DNA of 18,463 nucleotides from Armatimonadota bacterium (lineage in GTDB: Bacteria > Armatimonadota > Fimbriimonadia > Fimbriimonadales > Fimbriimonadaceae): positions 1-18,463 of the forward strand of contig JAEVZK010000139.1 in NCBI GenBank assembly GCA_023392285.1. Direction: 5' to 3'. The notes beneath the pieces were generated by a model, which searched no databases, was not told the origin of the DNA, and worked only from the letters and a program-made list of their open reading frames with translations. Positions 8,555 to 16,058 of this stretch are shown piece by piece. Positions within the stretch are counted from its first letter, which is position 1; each line of letters opens with the position of its first letter. Both the position numbers and the translations under genes were made by a program.

Positions 8555-11356
8555 TTATCGGCTAACCGTAAAGGTTGTCGACATGCTGGTGGTGTTGCTT
8601 TCTGCCGTTGCAGTCACAACTGCCGTGAAGGTCTGCTTTCCGAGTCCAGAAAGAAGGCTGCGATAAGGGTATGCACTCTCACCCGCCTGAGTCTCCTGAT
8701 CCTTCAGAAGCGTTGCGACCACTCGGCCAGCACTGTTCTTGATCTCAAGCGTCACCTTCGCTGGCGAATTGAGCGCAAACTTCACGATCGCCGGAAGTCG
8801 GCTCGTACCATTCGTCGCGGAGACGGACTTGATCACCGGCAGTGCATCAGAGGTCGCGGAAGCCTTGATCTTGAAGACCTTGGTTTCGTTCGCGTGCATC
8901 TGAATGCCTGTTTGGTTGATCGATCTCATGTTGAGCTGCTGACCCGTCTCGGTATTCACCAAGAACAGTGAGACGTTGCTCGGCACCGTCGCCATGTTTG
9001 GCCAACTTAGCTTCACCGCGCCACCCTGCTTCGAGTAGACCTTCACGAAGAAGTCCTGCTGAACGTTTTGGCCGCGAATAATCTGAGCCATCGGCGCGGA
9101 GTTAGCGGTGTCGTGGACCGTGAGGGTCATGGGCATGTTCGGCGTCATCGGCGGCTCAGCAACTTGAAGACCGTTAGTCTTGTTCGTCACCACACCCACG
9201 TAGTTCTCAGCGTCGACTGTCGATCCCTGTTGGGCCTGGATATTGACTCGCCAGTGAGTTGGACTTTGACTCCAATCCTCCAGCGATCCAGCTGGCCTAG
9301 ATCCGCCACCATTCGGAATGAACAGGTCGTAAAGGGCCGGGAAGCTCAAGGTGAGATCTTGCGACGTAAGCACCTTAATCCAATAGCCGCGATTCGGCTG
9401 AACCGGGGCGTCTGTCCCTTGGATGTATCGGTATGAACCGATTTCCGGATCGTAGTAGGCGAGGTAGGGGCTGACAATTCCCTGCGAGACCAACTGGGCA
9501 AAGGTAAAGCTCTGACCTGGGTTCGCAGCCGATACGCCGACGAATTGTCCCATCGGGAACGCATACTGATAAGGATTACCAATAAGATTCCAGCCCGACT
9601 TTAACTGAGTTGGAGGCGCGCCCGTCGTCGTGTCGGTTGGCGGAGTTGCACCGGCATAGTTGTCGATGAACTCATTTGGATGCGTGGCCGGATTGACCAC
9701 AATCCATGTCCCAACGCCCCGAGCCGCTGAAGTCGAAATGACGTAGGAGTTCTGCGACGGACTCCAGTTATAAGCAGTGAAATCTTGCGGAGTTGAGAGT
9801 CCGAGAATGGATTCCCAAGACGTGTCGGCAAAGTTCCACGGCACTGAAATCAGGTTCGCACCCGGTTCAAGCCGAATTTTCTCCGTCGCAGCGACTCGGA
9901 TCGTTCCGTTGATGATCATCGGATCGGTCGTGGAAGGACCGGGAATCGACGTAACCGAGACCGAGTATGGAAGGTCGCCGACTTCGATTCCATCGGCCTC
10001 GACTGTCCAATCCACGGAGGTCATCGTCCGTGCTGGCACGTTGTTGATGATTTTCTCTGCCTGATCACCGCCAGAGAAGGTCATGCCCTCTGGCAGATTT
10101 AGCTTGATATGAACGGAGTTCAAGGGGAACTCGGTGCCATTGCCCGTGTAACCGCCGACATTGTCGATATAGACTCGAATCGTAAAGGGGTTATTGGAGA
10201 GGCCGTTGGTTCCACCGCCGTCATCAGCACTGAGGAGGATGCGCGGAGCATCGACGACCGTGGAGAACGGGCGATTGGTGGAGGTTCCACCCTGACCAGG
10301 CACTAGCGCGTAACGAGAATTTCCCCAGGTGTCGCGCACGTACTGAATGATCTTTCTTGTCTGTCCTTGCGCAAGGGATCCAGTTGGCTGATACTTCGTG
10401 ATGAAGCCGGTGCTCCCGAATCCAGCGTCGGGCAACACTGTATCTGGCATCGTGTTGACATCGCCACCAGACGGCACGCCGAGCAAAAAGGTGGCGTCGC
10501 CGATTGCAATTTCGTCGACGAGCGTCGCATCACTGTTTTGACCGGTGTTGTCGCTCGTCGAGGGCGTCGGCCCGAGGTCAGCCTGCATGCCGTAGGCATT
10601 TTCTTGGCTATAGACAAACTTGACCACGTCTGGGAAGTTTGCCGGGTCGCTTTGTCGCGTAAGGCGGGTTTGGGCGACTAGCGGCTTTCGACCGGGAAGC
10701 AAAACGTACGGTGGTGAGCCAAAGCCTGCTGATTGGCCCGCGCCGGACGCGAAGCTCGGCAGGAGGGCGATCCAGGCACCATACCAGAGCCCAAGGCTAT
10801 GGATTTCGGTGTCTTGGTTGGTGAGACTCCATGTGATGCGTGTACAGTCACCCAGGACATCGGCGTGGCATACCACTCCCGTCGTGTCGACAGAGCCGCT
10901 CGCCTCGATGTAGCGGTGGCTCACACCGACGAAGAAGGTTGAAACGCCATTCCAGAGGGTGCTTGTCGTTCCGGTCTCGCCAGGCGTCGATTTGATGATC
11001 GTCGCGTAAGACCAAGTTCCACCGGGCGAGAATGGCATTCCGAAGGTGTAGGCCATGTCGTCGTCAAAGTTCGACTGCACCGTACCTACTGGGCCACTGG
11101 CAAATCCAATGCGCCCGATGACATTCGCGTTGATGGCCTGGCCGAAGCAGGGACCGGTCGCTGATCCGTAGGTTACGGTTCCGGACCCACCAATCGTGCA
11201 GCGCATCAGGTCATTAAACTGAGAGTTGATGCCGTAATCTGTGCTGTAAGGCTGAGAGTTATTGGGATCAATGCAGATATCCCAACCAGCCATCGCCGCC
11301 CCGGCTAGCGTTAGCAAACCTGCACTAATTGCGGCCCTTGCAACATTGCGAATCAT
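8555..11356 (-). CDS. Large secreted protein with a C-terminal FlgD-like Ig domain
   Basis: 933 residues. The signal peptide is clear (residues 1-23, ending LAGAAMAG). The N-terminal 400 residues contain five or more Cys (CIDP, RCTIGG, GPCFGQ, VVCHADVLGDC), which may form disulfides, and are rich in Gly, Ser and Thr, typical of an extracellular protein. The middle carries two related segments with GANLISVPWNF and GWNLIGNPY, a motif seen in secreted, surface-attached proteins of diderm bacteria. The last 75 residues (FALNSPAKVTLEIKNSAGRV onward) match the FlgD-type Ig fold often found as a C-terminal sorting or docking domain. No catalytic motif is evident, so a structural or adhesive surface role is likely. 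It is the second gene of the operon, 66 bp after the CsgG-like gene. The ATG start has AGGAGA at 11371-11376, 14 nt upstream, a somewhat long spacing. Confidence 0.78.
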   Translation of the reverse strand: MIRNVARAAISAGLLTLAGAAMAGWDICIDPNNSQPYSTDYGINSQFNDLMRCTIGGSGTVTYGSATGPCFGQAINANVIGRIGFASGPVGTVQSNFDDDMAYTFGMPFSPGGTWSYATIIKSTPGETGTTSTLWNGVSTFFVGVSHRYIEASGSVDTTGVVCHADVLGDCTRITWSLTNQDTEIHSLGLWYGAWIALLPSFASGAGQSAGFGSPPYVLLPGRKPLVAQTRLTRQSDPANFPDVVKFVYSQENAYGMQADLGPTPSTSDNTGQNSDATLVDEIAIGDATFLLGVPSGGDVNTMPDTVLPDAGFGSTGFITKYQPTGSLAQGQTRKIIQYVRDTWGNSRYALVPGQGGTSTNRPFSTVVDAPRILLSADDGGGTNGLSNNPFTIRVYIDNVGGYTGNGTEFPLNSVHIKLNLPEGMTFSGGDQAEKIINNVPARTMTSVDWTVEADGIEVGDLPYSVSVTSIPGPSTTDPMIINGTIRVAATEKIRLEPGANLISVPWNFADTSWESILGLSTPQDFTAYNWSPSQNSYVISTSAARGVGTWIVVNPATHPNEFIDNYAGATPPTDTTTGAPPTQLKSGWNLIGNPYQYAFPMGQFVGVSAANPGQSFTFAQLVSQGIVSPYLAYYDPEIGSYRYIQGTDAPVQPNRGYWIKVLTSQDLTLSFPALYDLFIPNGGGSRPAGSLEDWSQSPTHWRVNIQAQQGSTVDAENYVGVVTNKTNGLQVAEPPMTPNMPMTLTVHDTANSAPMAQIIRGQNVQQDFFVKVYSKQGGAVKLSWPNMATVPSNVSLFLVNTETGQQLNMRSINQTGIQMHANETKVFKIKASATSDALPVIKSVSATNGTSRLPAIVKFALNSPAKVTLEIKNSAGRVVATLLKDQETQAGESAYPYRSLLSGLGKQTFTAVVTATAESNTTSMSTTFTVSR

Positions 11357-11383
11357 TTTTTTAATTTTTCTCCTATCAAGAAA

Positions 11384-11414
11384 CTGCTCCGCACCCTCAT
11401 AGAGCGCAGAGCAG
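11384..11414 (-). terminator. Hairpin between the first and second operon genes
   Basis: Inverted repeat with a 6-bp outer stem (CTGCTC/GAGCAG), a 2-nt bulge and a 3-bp inner stem (CGC/GCG), followed on the minus strand by TTTCTT. It sits 8 nt after the stop of the CsgG-like gene. It could attenuate transcription or protect the upstream message; a full stop seems unlikely, since no promoter is visible before the next gene. Confidence 0.42.
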
Positions 11415-11422
11415 TAATCGAA

Positions 11423-13417
11423 CTATCGAGCCGCCATAGCCTCGAGCGGAGGTGGAGGAGGTCCTTCGCTCCGCACAAAGAATTGTGTTGGACCGAAGAC
11501 GTACTTGTATCCACTTGCATCCGGTACAGGTCCAGGAACGTCTACAACATTTCTTACGCCAACTCTCCAATAAATCTGCGTTCCAGGGGTCTGGAAGAAA
11601 TTATTCGGAGCGGTAATGCTGACGGTGTTCGTGTCGTTCGAGATCTTCGGAGCTCCGACCAGTTGCGTGGCACCCTTAGCAAAGGTCGCGCTGGTCGACA
11701 CCTCAACCACATATTCGAGCGTCAACGGGTTTCCGCCCGTGTTCGCAGAGGTGAACGTGAACGTGATGTTCTGAGTTGTTGGGTCCAGGCTGTTGAACGG
11801 AGGAATGCTCGCGTTCTGAGCAGGAGCCGTACCAACGATTCGCGCAAGCGGAGTCGCCAAGCCAACTGCAGGCGTGCGGTCGGAGACGAAGTAGCACTGA
11901 GACGCTCCGGAGGTTCCACCTGATGTGGTTCCGGTCGTTGTTCCAGTGGTCGTTCCCGTCGTCGTACCGGTCGTCGTACCTGTCGTGGTGCCGGTTGTGG
12001 TGCCCGTCAGACCAGTTGAACCACTGGACGTTCCGGTCAAGCCCGTCGAACCGCTCGTCGTGCCGGTTCCACCCGCAGTCGTGGGAGGAAGGTCATTTGA
12101 GGTCAAGTTGTAAACCAACTCGATCTGGTACTGGTAGGCCTGACCAGGAGCCGGGCCGTTTCCGGTGCCGCTCGTGTAGGGAGGCGAGGTGAAGTCGCAG
12201 GTAGAACCGCCGATTCTTCCGAATTGGATTGGGCCTGCGTAGTTGATCGTTCGGGTCTGTCCAGTGACATCATGCGCCTGGAAAGTATTTCCATCGGCGA
12301 CGAGAACAGGGACGTCCACAACGTCGCTTCGATAGATTTGCCATTGCGTGCGCTGAGAATTGGCTCGGTGGAAGATATCGGAGTTCCAGCTCAACTTGAC
12401 TGAAGGATCACCCGTGAACATGGGGAACAGCTCGGCTTGAGCGCTCAGTCGGCTGGCACCATTGTTGCTGCTGCCTCGACCTCCGCCAAGGAGAACCGCA
12501 CCAAGTCCAACGATCAGGAGCGCGGTGATGAATCCAGAGTTGCTGCCTCTCTTTTGATGCTTCTCGACTCGTGCGCTGCCGTTGTCATTGAGTCCAATCA
12601 CCTTGGGAGCGCTGAAAACAACTCGAACTTTGTCGCCCGGCTGAATGCCCTTGATCACGCGATCTGGCCGCATGTAGCACTGATCTGGCTCGGTATCGAT
12701 GATCGAGGCAGTCGCAACTTGTTCACGCCCACGAGTGACGATCACTTTTTGTCCGACCTTGAATCCCGTGCGCTCGCCCTGGTTAAGAAGAACGCGATTC
12801 GGGGTGGTGTTCAGAACTGTCGCAGTCGGCAAAATCTGCGATTTAATGGTGGCTACGGCCTGAATGGCAGCTTGGTTAAGAGCTTCGGTAACCAGAGTCT
12901 CGTCGGAAACATCGCCCACACGGACGGTTGAATTGGCCGTCACGCCTGCACCATTGATGGGCAGTCCGGAGGCTACATCGATAACGGCTACGTTAATGCC
13001 GACCTGGGCCTGCTTTCCGCCGCCGTTCGGGAAAACCTTGTATTCAACGACATCGCCAGTGACGACAGTCGTTGCGCGGACCTCTTGCGAGAGCCGCATA
13101 ATGCTTGTCTGATCAGTCACAGGCAAGGGGGTACCAAGCGTCTCTGCCGACCGGGTAACCGTCTCCATCGGGACGATATCGTAGTTGTTGGTCCTCGCCA
13201 ATTCGGCCGCAACCGCTTCGGCGGCAATGGTTCCGATGGTCGGGATTCCCGTTGCGGCCTTACCGGCCGTAAATGGCAATACTGCCCACGTGGGTTGCTG
13301 TGTCAACTGCGCTTGGGCTCGTGTCGCGAGCGAAAGCGTCAGAAAAGGCAGCAGCAACGCGAAAATGACTATCTGGCCAATGAGTTTGCCAGGCAACGAT
13401 TTGATGAACCGCCTCAC
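11423..13417 (-). CDS. Exported CsgG-like / FlgT-C-like protein with Thr-Gly repeat linker
   Basis: 664 residues from a GTG (13415-13417). An N-terminal signal segment (about 12-36, ending ATRAQAQ) shows export. Residues about 43-195 have the CsgG/TolB-N-like pattern: WAVLPF, then AAEAVAAELARTNNYDIVP and VVTGDVVEYKV. Residues about 198-268 resemble the C-terminal domain of the flagellar protein FlgT (VLLNQGERTGFKVGQKVIV, then KGIQPGDKVRVVF). A second hydrophobic stretch (SGFITALLIVGLGAVLLGGG, 294-313) may cross or enter a membrane. Residues about 328-440 look like a fibronectin-III-type domain, followed by a Thr/Gly/Ser linker (447-503) and a second Ig/Fn3-like domain (about 515-660) ending in a proline run. 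CsgG-like proteins usually act in outer-membrane secretion or envelope complexes, so a role in building the neighbouring surface proteins is a fair inference. The exact function is unknown. Confidence 0.75.
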   Translation of the reverse strand: MRRFIKSLPGKLIGQIVIFALLLPFLTLSLATRAQAQLTQQPTWAVLPFTAGKAATGIPTIGTIAAEAVAAELARTNNYDIVPMETVTRSAETLGTPLPVTDQTSIMRLSQEVRATTVVTGDVVEYKVFPNGGGKQAQVGINVAVIDVASGLPINGAGVTANSTVRVGDVSDETLVTEALNQAAIQAVATIKSQILPTATVLNTTPNRVLLNQGERTGFKVGQKVIVTRGREQVATASIIDTEPDQCYMRPDRVIKGIQPGDKVRVVFSAPKVIGLNDNGSARVEKHQKRGSNSGFITALLIVGLGAVLLGGGRGSSNNGASRLSAQAELFPMFTGDPSVKLSWNSDIFHRANSQRTQWQIYRSDVVDVPVLVADGNTFQAHDVTGQTRTINYAGPIQFGRIGGSTCDFTSPPYTSGTGNGPAPGQAYQYQIELVYNLTSNDLPPTTAGGTGTTSGSTGLTGTSSGSTGLTGTTTGTTTGTTTGTTTGTTTGTTTGTTSGGTSGASQCYFVSDRTPAVGLATPLARIVGTAPAQNASIPPFNSLDPTTQNITFTFTSANTGGNPLTLEYVVEVSTSATFAKGATQLVGAPKISNDTNTVSITAPNNFFQTPGTQIYWRVGVRNVVDVPGPVPDASGYKYVFGPTQFFVRSEGPPPPPLEAMAAR
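11928..12008 (-). repeat. 12-bp tandem repeat coding for a TGTT linker
   Basis: Six full units and one partial unit of 12 bp (plus-strand consensus GTNCCNGTNGTN) code on the minus strand for repeated Thr-Gly-Thr-Thr. Third positions vary between units (GTTCCGGTCGTT, GTTCCAGTGGTC, GTACCGGTCGTC), so selection seems to keep the peptide rather than the DNA. It is a flexible, possibly glycosylated linker between two domains of the CsgG-like protein. Confidence 0.85.
12009..12068 (-). repeat. 30-bp duplicated linker unit (SGSTGLTGT)
   Basis: Two copies of a 10-residue unit containing SGSTGLTGT lie directly next to the TGTT repeat and extend the same linker. The two DNA copies differ at several third positions. 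Confidence 0.7.
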
Positions 13418-13595
13418 TTTGACGAGTCCTCCTTAAATTCCATCCTCTGCATATTTGGTGCTCCGGGTTTGAGGCGCTGACGCAAGGCGAGCGCACACAC
13501 TCTACTGCCTGTTAGCCAATTCATCTCAACAACCGATTGCAAATTGCCATAACCTTAGGCAACGAAGCCGACGGTTAGACAACCGAACGAGGGGG
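13418..13595 (-). other. Leader region (5' UTR) of the envelope operon
   Basis: About 170 nt separate the predicted promoter from the GTG start. Apart from the Shine-Dalgarno I see only a weak 5-bp hairpin (TTGCC/GGCAA near 13536-13560) and no recognisable riboswitch. The length leaves room for post-transcriptional control. Confidence 0.5.
13428..13434 (-). promoter_or_regulatory. Strong Shine-Dalgarno for the CsgG-like gene
   Basis: AAGGAGG on the minus strand lies 10 nt before the GTG at 13417. It is the best ribosome-binding site in the window and fixes this unusual start codon. Confidence 0.82.
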
Positions 13596-13624
13596 AGTAT
13601 AGCACGGTAATAAAATGCGTGCAA
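13596..13624 (-). promoter_or_regulatory. Sigma70-type promoter of the four-gene envelope operon
   Basis: On the minus strand TTGCAC (13619-13624), a 17-bp spacer and TATACT (13596-13601) give a near-consensus promoter. It starts 5 bp after the coaE stop codon and points at the CsgG-like gene. No comparable promoter is seen between the following genes, so it probably drives all four. Confidence 0.75.
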
Positions 13625-13628
13625 GCCT

Positions 13629-14165
13629 TCATCTCAATTCGATTGGCAGGGCCGCGGATACAAAACGCTGGACGTCTGCCAAAGGATGATTCGTTCGCAC
13701 GATTACATCTGCGAATGGAATTTTTGCCGCCGAGGGCAACTGGGTTGCGATGAGGGCTGCCGCTTGACTGTCCGACAGTCCGCGCCCTCTCAGGCGGTTG
13801 AACTGTTCTGCCGGGTCGCACGTGACCACCCAAACCTTATCAAAACTCGCCTGGAGAGCAGTTTCGATGAGCAGTGGCACCTCGACGAAACCCAATAAGA
13901 TTTGGCTCATCGCTCGAGCGACGTAGGGGTGAGAAATTTGATTGAGTGCTCTCCGAAATTTATCGTCCGCGAGCCGCTCGCGAACACCTTCCTTTGTCGC
14001 AGATTCCTGTCCCGCAAGCGAAGCCACCTTTTTTAGGAAGTCTTCAGTGCGCCAGAGGGTCTGAACGATCTCGTCTGCGGATGCCACCCGCGCGCCCTCC
14101 CTCCGGAGCATTTCCAGCACCGTCGATTTGCCCTCGGCGATTCCACCGGTAATTGCGATCCGCAT
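13629..14165 (-). CDS. coaE: Dephospho-CoA kinase
   Basis: 178 residues from the ATG at 14165. It phosphorylates the 3'-hydroxyl of dephospho-CoA with ATP, the last step of coenzyme A synthesis, in the cytoplasm. The P-loop GGIAEGKST (7-15) is at the N-terminus as in the family. ADEIVQTLW (30-38) corresponds to the CoaE ADxIxxxL motif, HPYV (79-82) to the conserved HPxV, and EVPLLIET (95-102) to the VPLLFE motif. The LID-region pattern follows (CDPAEQFNRLRGRGLS, then Q142 and K148). At 178 residues it is about 20 shorter than usual; the shortening seems to lie between the ADxI and HPxV motifs. The frame is open further upstream to 14294, but that part overlaps the S1 gene and the terminator. 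There is no Shine-Dalgarno, and the ATG lies only 13 nt past the T-run of the S1 terminator. Confidence 0.92.
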   Translation of the reverse strand: MRIAITGGIAEGKSTVLEMLRREGARVASADEIVQTLWRTEDFLKKVASLAGQESATKEGVRERLADDKFRRALNQISHPYVARAMSQILLGFVEVPLLIETALQASFDKVWVVTCDPAEQFNRLRGRGLSDSQAAALIATQLPSAAKIPFADVIVRTNHPLADVQRFVSAALPIELR

Positions 14166-14178
14166 GTACGTATAGACG

Positions 14179-14210
14179 AAAAATGGGCGCCCAGAATTTC
14201 TGAGCGCCCA
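14179..14210 (-). terminator. Intrinsic terminator after the S1-like gene
   Basis: TGGGCGC (14184-14190) pairs with GCGCCCA (14204-14210). Inside, a further CAG/CTG pair closes an AATTT loop after a single mismatch. On the minus strand a run of five T (14179-14183) follows at once. It lies 19 nt after the S1-like stop and just before coaE, a textbook Rho-independent terminator. Confidence 0.88.
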
Positions 14211-14229
14211 CAATGAGTAGCGACTGCTA

Positions 14230-15966
14230 CTATTCCTGCGTAGCTTCTTCGTCCGAACCTTCCGCAGCGCTCGTCTCTTCTTCCGATTCGTCATCTTCTC
14301 GCAGGAAGCCCTTCAGCATGCCCAATCGCTCGCCGATGGTTGCTCCGCCGGTCGCAAATCCTCGACGACCAGCTGCCACTTCCTCGAAATCATCCTCATA
14401 GTCTCGGCCGCCGCGGCCCTTGCGACCGCCCTTCTTACCGGGCTTGCCGCGCTTATCGCCGCGCATTTCATCCTCATAAGAGGGGGGAGCACCAGATTCA
14501 CGCCCAAAGGTAGCGCCTCCGCCGATCGCCCGCATGGAAAGAACCATTCGCCTCTCATCCGGGCGTAGATCGATCACCTGAGCTTCGACATCTTGGCCCT
14601 CTTCAACCACGTCTTCCGGCCGCTTAATGCGCCGCGAGCTCATCTCGCTTACCGGCATAAACGCCTCGGCACCTTCAGGGAGCTTGATAAATGCACCATT
14701 CTGAACAAGCCGCGAGACCTTCACCGTGAGCGTCTGGCCGATCTTATAGTTCTCTTTGATGAGATTCCAAGGATCGGGTAGGACTTGCCGGTGGCCAAGG
14801 CTGATTTTGCCAGTGTTCTGATCGAGACGAAGGACCATCACCTTGATCTTCTGGCCCTCTTTGAACATCTCCTTTGGATGGTTGATTCGCATCCAACTCA
14901 TTTCAGAAATGTGCAGCAGCCCATCGACGCCGCCCAAATCGACGAACGCGCCGTAGTCCGTGAGGCGGCGCACCGTTCCTTCGAGTTCATCGCCCGGCTT
15001 CACATTTTGGAAAATGTTGTCCTTCGCGGCTTCTCGGCGCTCCTTCTCAGCGTCTCGGTTCGACAAGACGACCTTCTTTCGATCACGATCAATTTCGATG
15101 ACCTTAAGCTGGAGTGGCTGTCCAACATATTTTTCAATGTTTCGCAGCTTGCCGCTTCCGACGTGGGTCGCGGGCACGAAGCCACGAACTCCAACATCGA
15201 CCACCAAGCCACCCTTTACGCGATCCACGACTTGGGCCGTGATCATCTCCTGCGTCCGGTGAGCTTCCTCAATTCGGTCCCAAGCCTCTTCGAAGTCGGC
15301 CCGCTTCTTCGAGACGAGAGCATTGCCCTCGGCGCCGCCTTCCGGCCTGAGCACGACGACGTTAATCTTGTCGCCAACATTGAAGTGGTCATGCGCCGAC
15401 TCGATGTTGTCATCAGTCAACTCGTTGAGTGGAACAACACCTTCCGCCTTCGTGCCAAGGTCGACGAAAACGCGATCCTTGTCAACCTGGATGATCGTTG
15501 CCTCGATTCGATCGCCCTTCGATAGCTTCTTGAAGGAAGCGTCTCCGTCGTCCGCACCCGATTCCATGGCATTCATGTAGGAATCGAACAGCGCCATATC
15601 GTCTGCGCGATTGGCACTCTCTTCCGCCTGCGCTTGAGGCGTTGCCGGCGCACTTGGAGCAGGCGACGGAGCCGGTGGCTGCGGCGGTGCCGCGGGCGGC
15701 GTCGGGTCGCCTGGTGTGGGTACCGTCGGTTCTACCGGTGTTGCGGGAGTGTCTGGCTGCGGGTCAGTCGGGGCTGGCGACGGCTGAGGCGGCGTTGGCG
15801 CTTCAGGGTCGATCGCACTAGCTTGAGGGCTCTCGGGCTGGTTGCCTAAGTCCTGCGGTTGGTCAGTGGTGGCAGGGGCCACCGGGGCGGTGTCGGACGC
15901 CGCACCTGGGTTTTCAGGCATCACGGTTTCCTCTCCCGCGGGCGTCTGGGTATCGTCGATCATCAT
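14230..15966 (-). CDS. rpsA: Ribosomal protein S1-like protein with four S1 domains and proline-rich N-terminal extension
   Basis: 578 residues from the ATG at 15966 (a TTG lies one codon before). Four S1 RNA-binding domains lie at about 151-222, 238-305, 325-394 and 410-480. The third is the most typical (GTVRRLTDYGAFVDLGGVDG, then LLHISEMSW). Four domains is the number in many non-proteobacterial S1 proteins, which bind mRNA on the 30S subunit or act more widely in RNA metabolism. The first 115 residues are a Pro/Ala/Thr-rich, acidic, probably disordered extension that S1 proteins normally lack. An internal Met125 (MALFDSYMNAM) is where a usual S1 would begin. After the last domain comes a Gly/Lys/Arg-rich stretch (about 503-523) and a strongly acidic tail. 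The gene ends at its own terminator. The rpsA name is by domain content; another S1 gene may exist elsewhere in the genome. Confidence 0.88.
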   Translation of the reverse strand: MMIDDTQTPAGEETVMPENPGAASDTAPVAPATTDQPQDLGNQPESPQASAIDPEAPTPPQPSPAPTDPQPDTPATPVEPTVPTPGDPTPPAAPPQPPAPSPAPSAPATPQAQAEESANRADDMALFDSYMNAMESGADDGDASFKKLSKGDRIEATIIQVDKDRVFVDLGTKAEGVVPLNELTDDNIESAHDHFNVGDKINVVVLRPEGGAEGNALVSKKRADFEEAWDRIEEAHRTQEMITAQVVDRVKGGLVVDVGVRGFVPATHVGSGKLRNIEKYVGQPLQLKVIEIDRDRKKVVLSNRDAEKERREAAKDNIFQNVKPGDELEGTVRRLTDYGAFVDLGGVDGLLHISEMSWMRINHPKEMFKEGQKIKVMVLRLDQNTGKISLGHRQVLPDPWNLIKENYKIGQTLTVKVSRLVQNGAFIKLPEGAEAFMPVSEMSSRRIKRPEDVVEEGQDVEAQVIDLRPDERRMVLSMRAIGGGATFGRESGAPPSYEDEMRGDKRGKPGKKGGRKGRGGRDYEDDFEEVAAGRRGFATGGATIGERLGMLKGFLREDDESEEETSAAEGSDEEATQE

Positions 15967-16058
15967 CAAATTTACTCGAGTCGGCTCCGGATATAGAGTA
16001 GTCTCAGATCGTACCCGATATGAGGCTTTGGGCCATGTCCAACTCGTCCTGATTTCTT
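15967..16058 (-). other. Intergenic region upstream of the S1-like gene
   Basis: These 92 bp between the kinase stop and the S1-like start should hold the S1 promoter or be part of a readthrough transcript. A TTGGAC on the minus strand could be a -35 box, but the 16-bp-spaced TATCGG is a poor -10 and I do not call a promoter. No terminator is visible after the kinase gene. Confidence 0.35.

Noticed and set aside
11928..12068. Possible CRISPR-like array
   Set aside because: The units are directly adjacent 12-bp and 30-bp coding repeats without spacers.
11925..12113. Plus-strand frame coding for a Val-Pro repeat
   Set aside because: It is the antisense shadow of the Thr-Gly linker repeat and has no start signals.
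14166..14294. N-terminal extension of coaE into the S1-like gene
   Set aside because: It would run through the terminator hairpin and the end of the S1-like gene. CoaE proteins start directly before the P-loop.
14785..15525. 246-codon plus-strand frame inside the S1-like gene
   Set aside because: It lies antisense to well-conserved S1 domains and shows no recognisable protein features.
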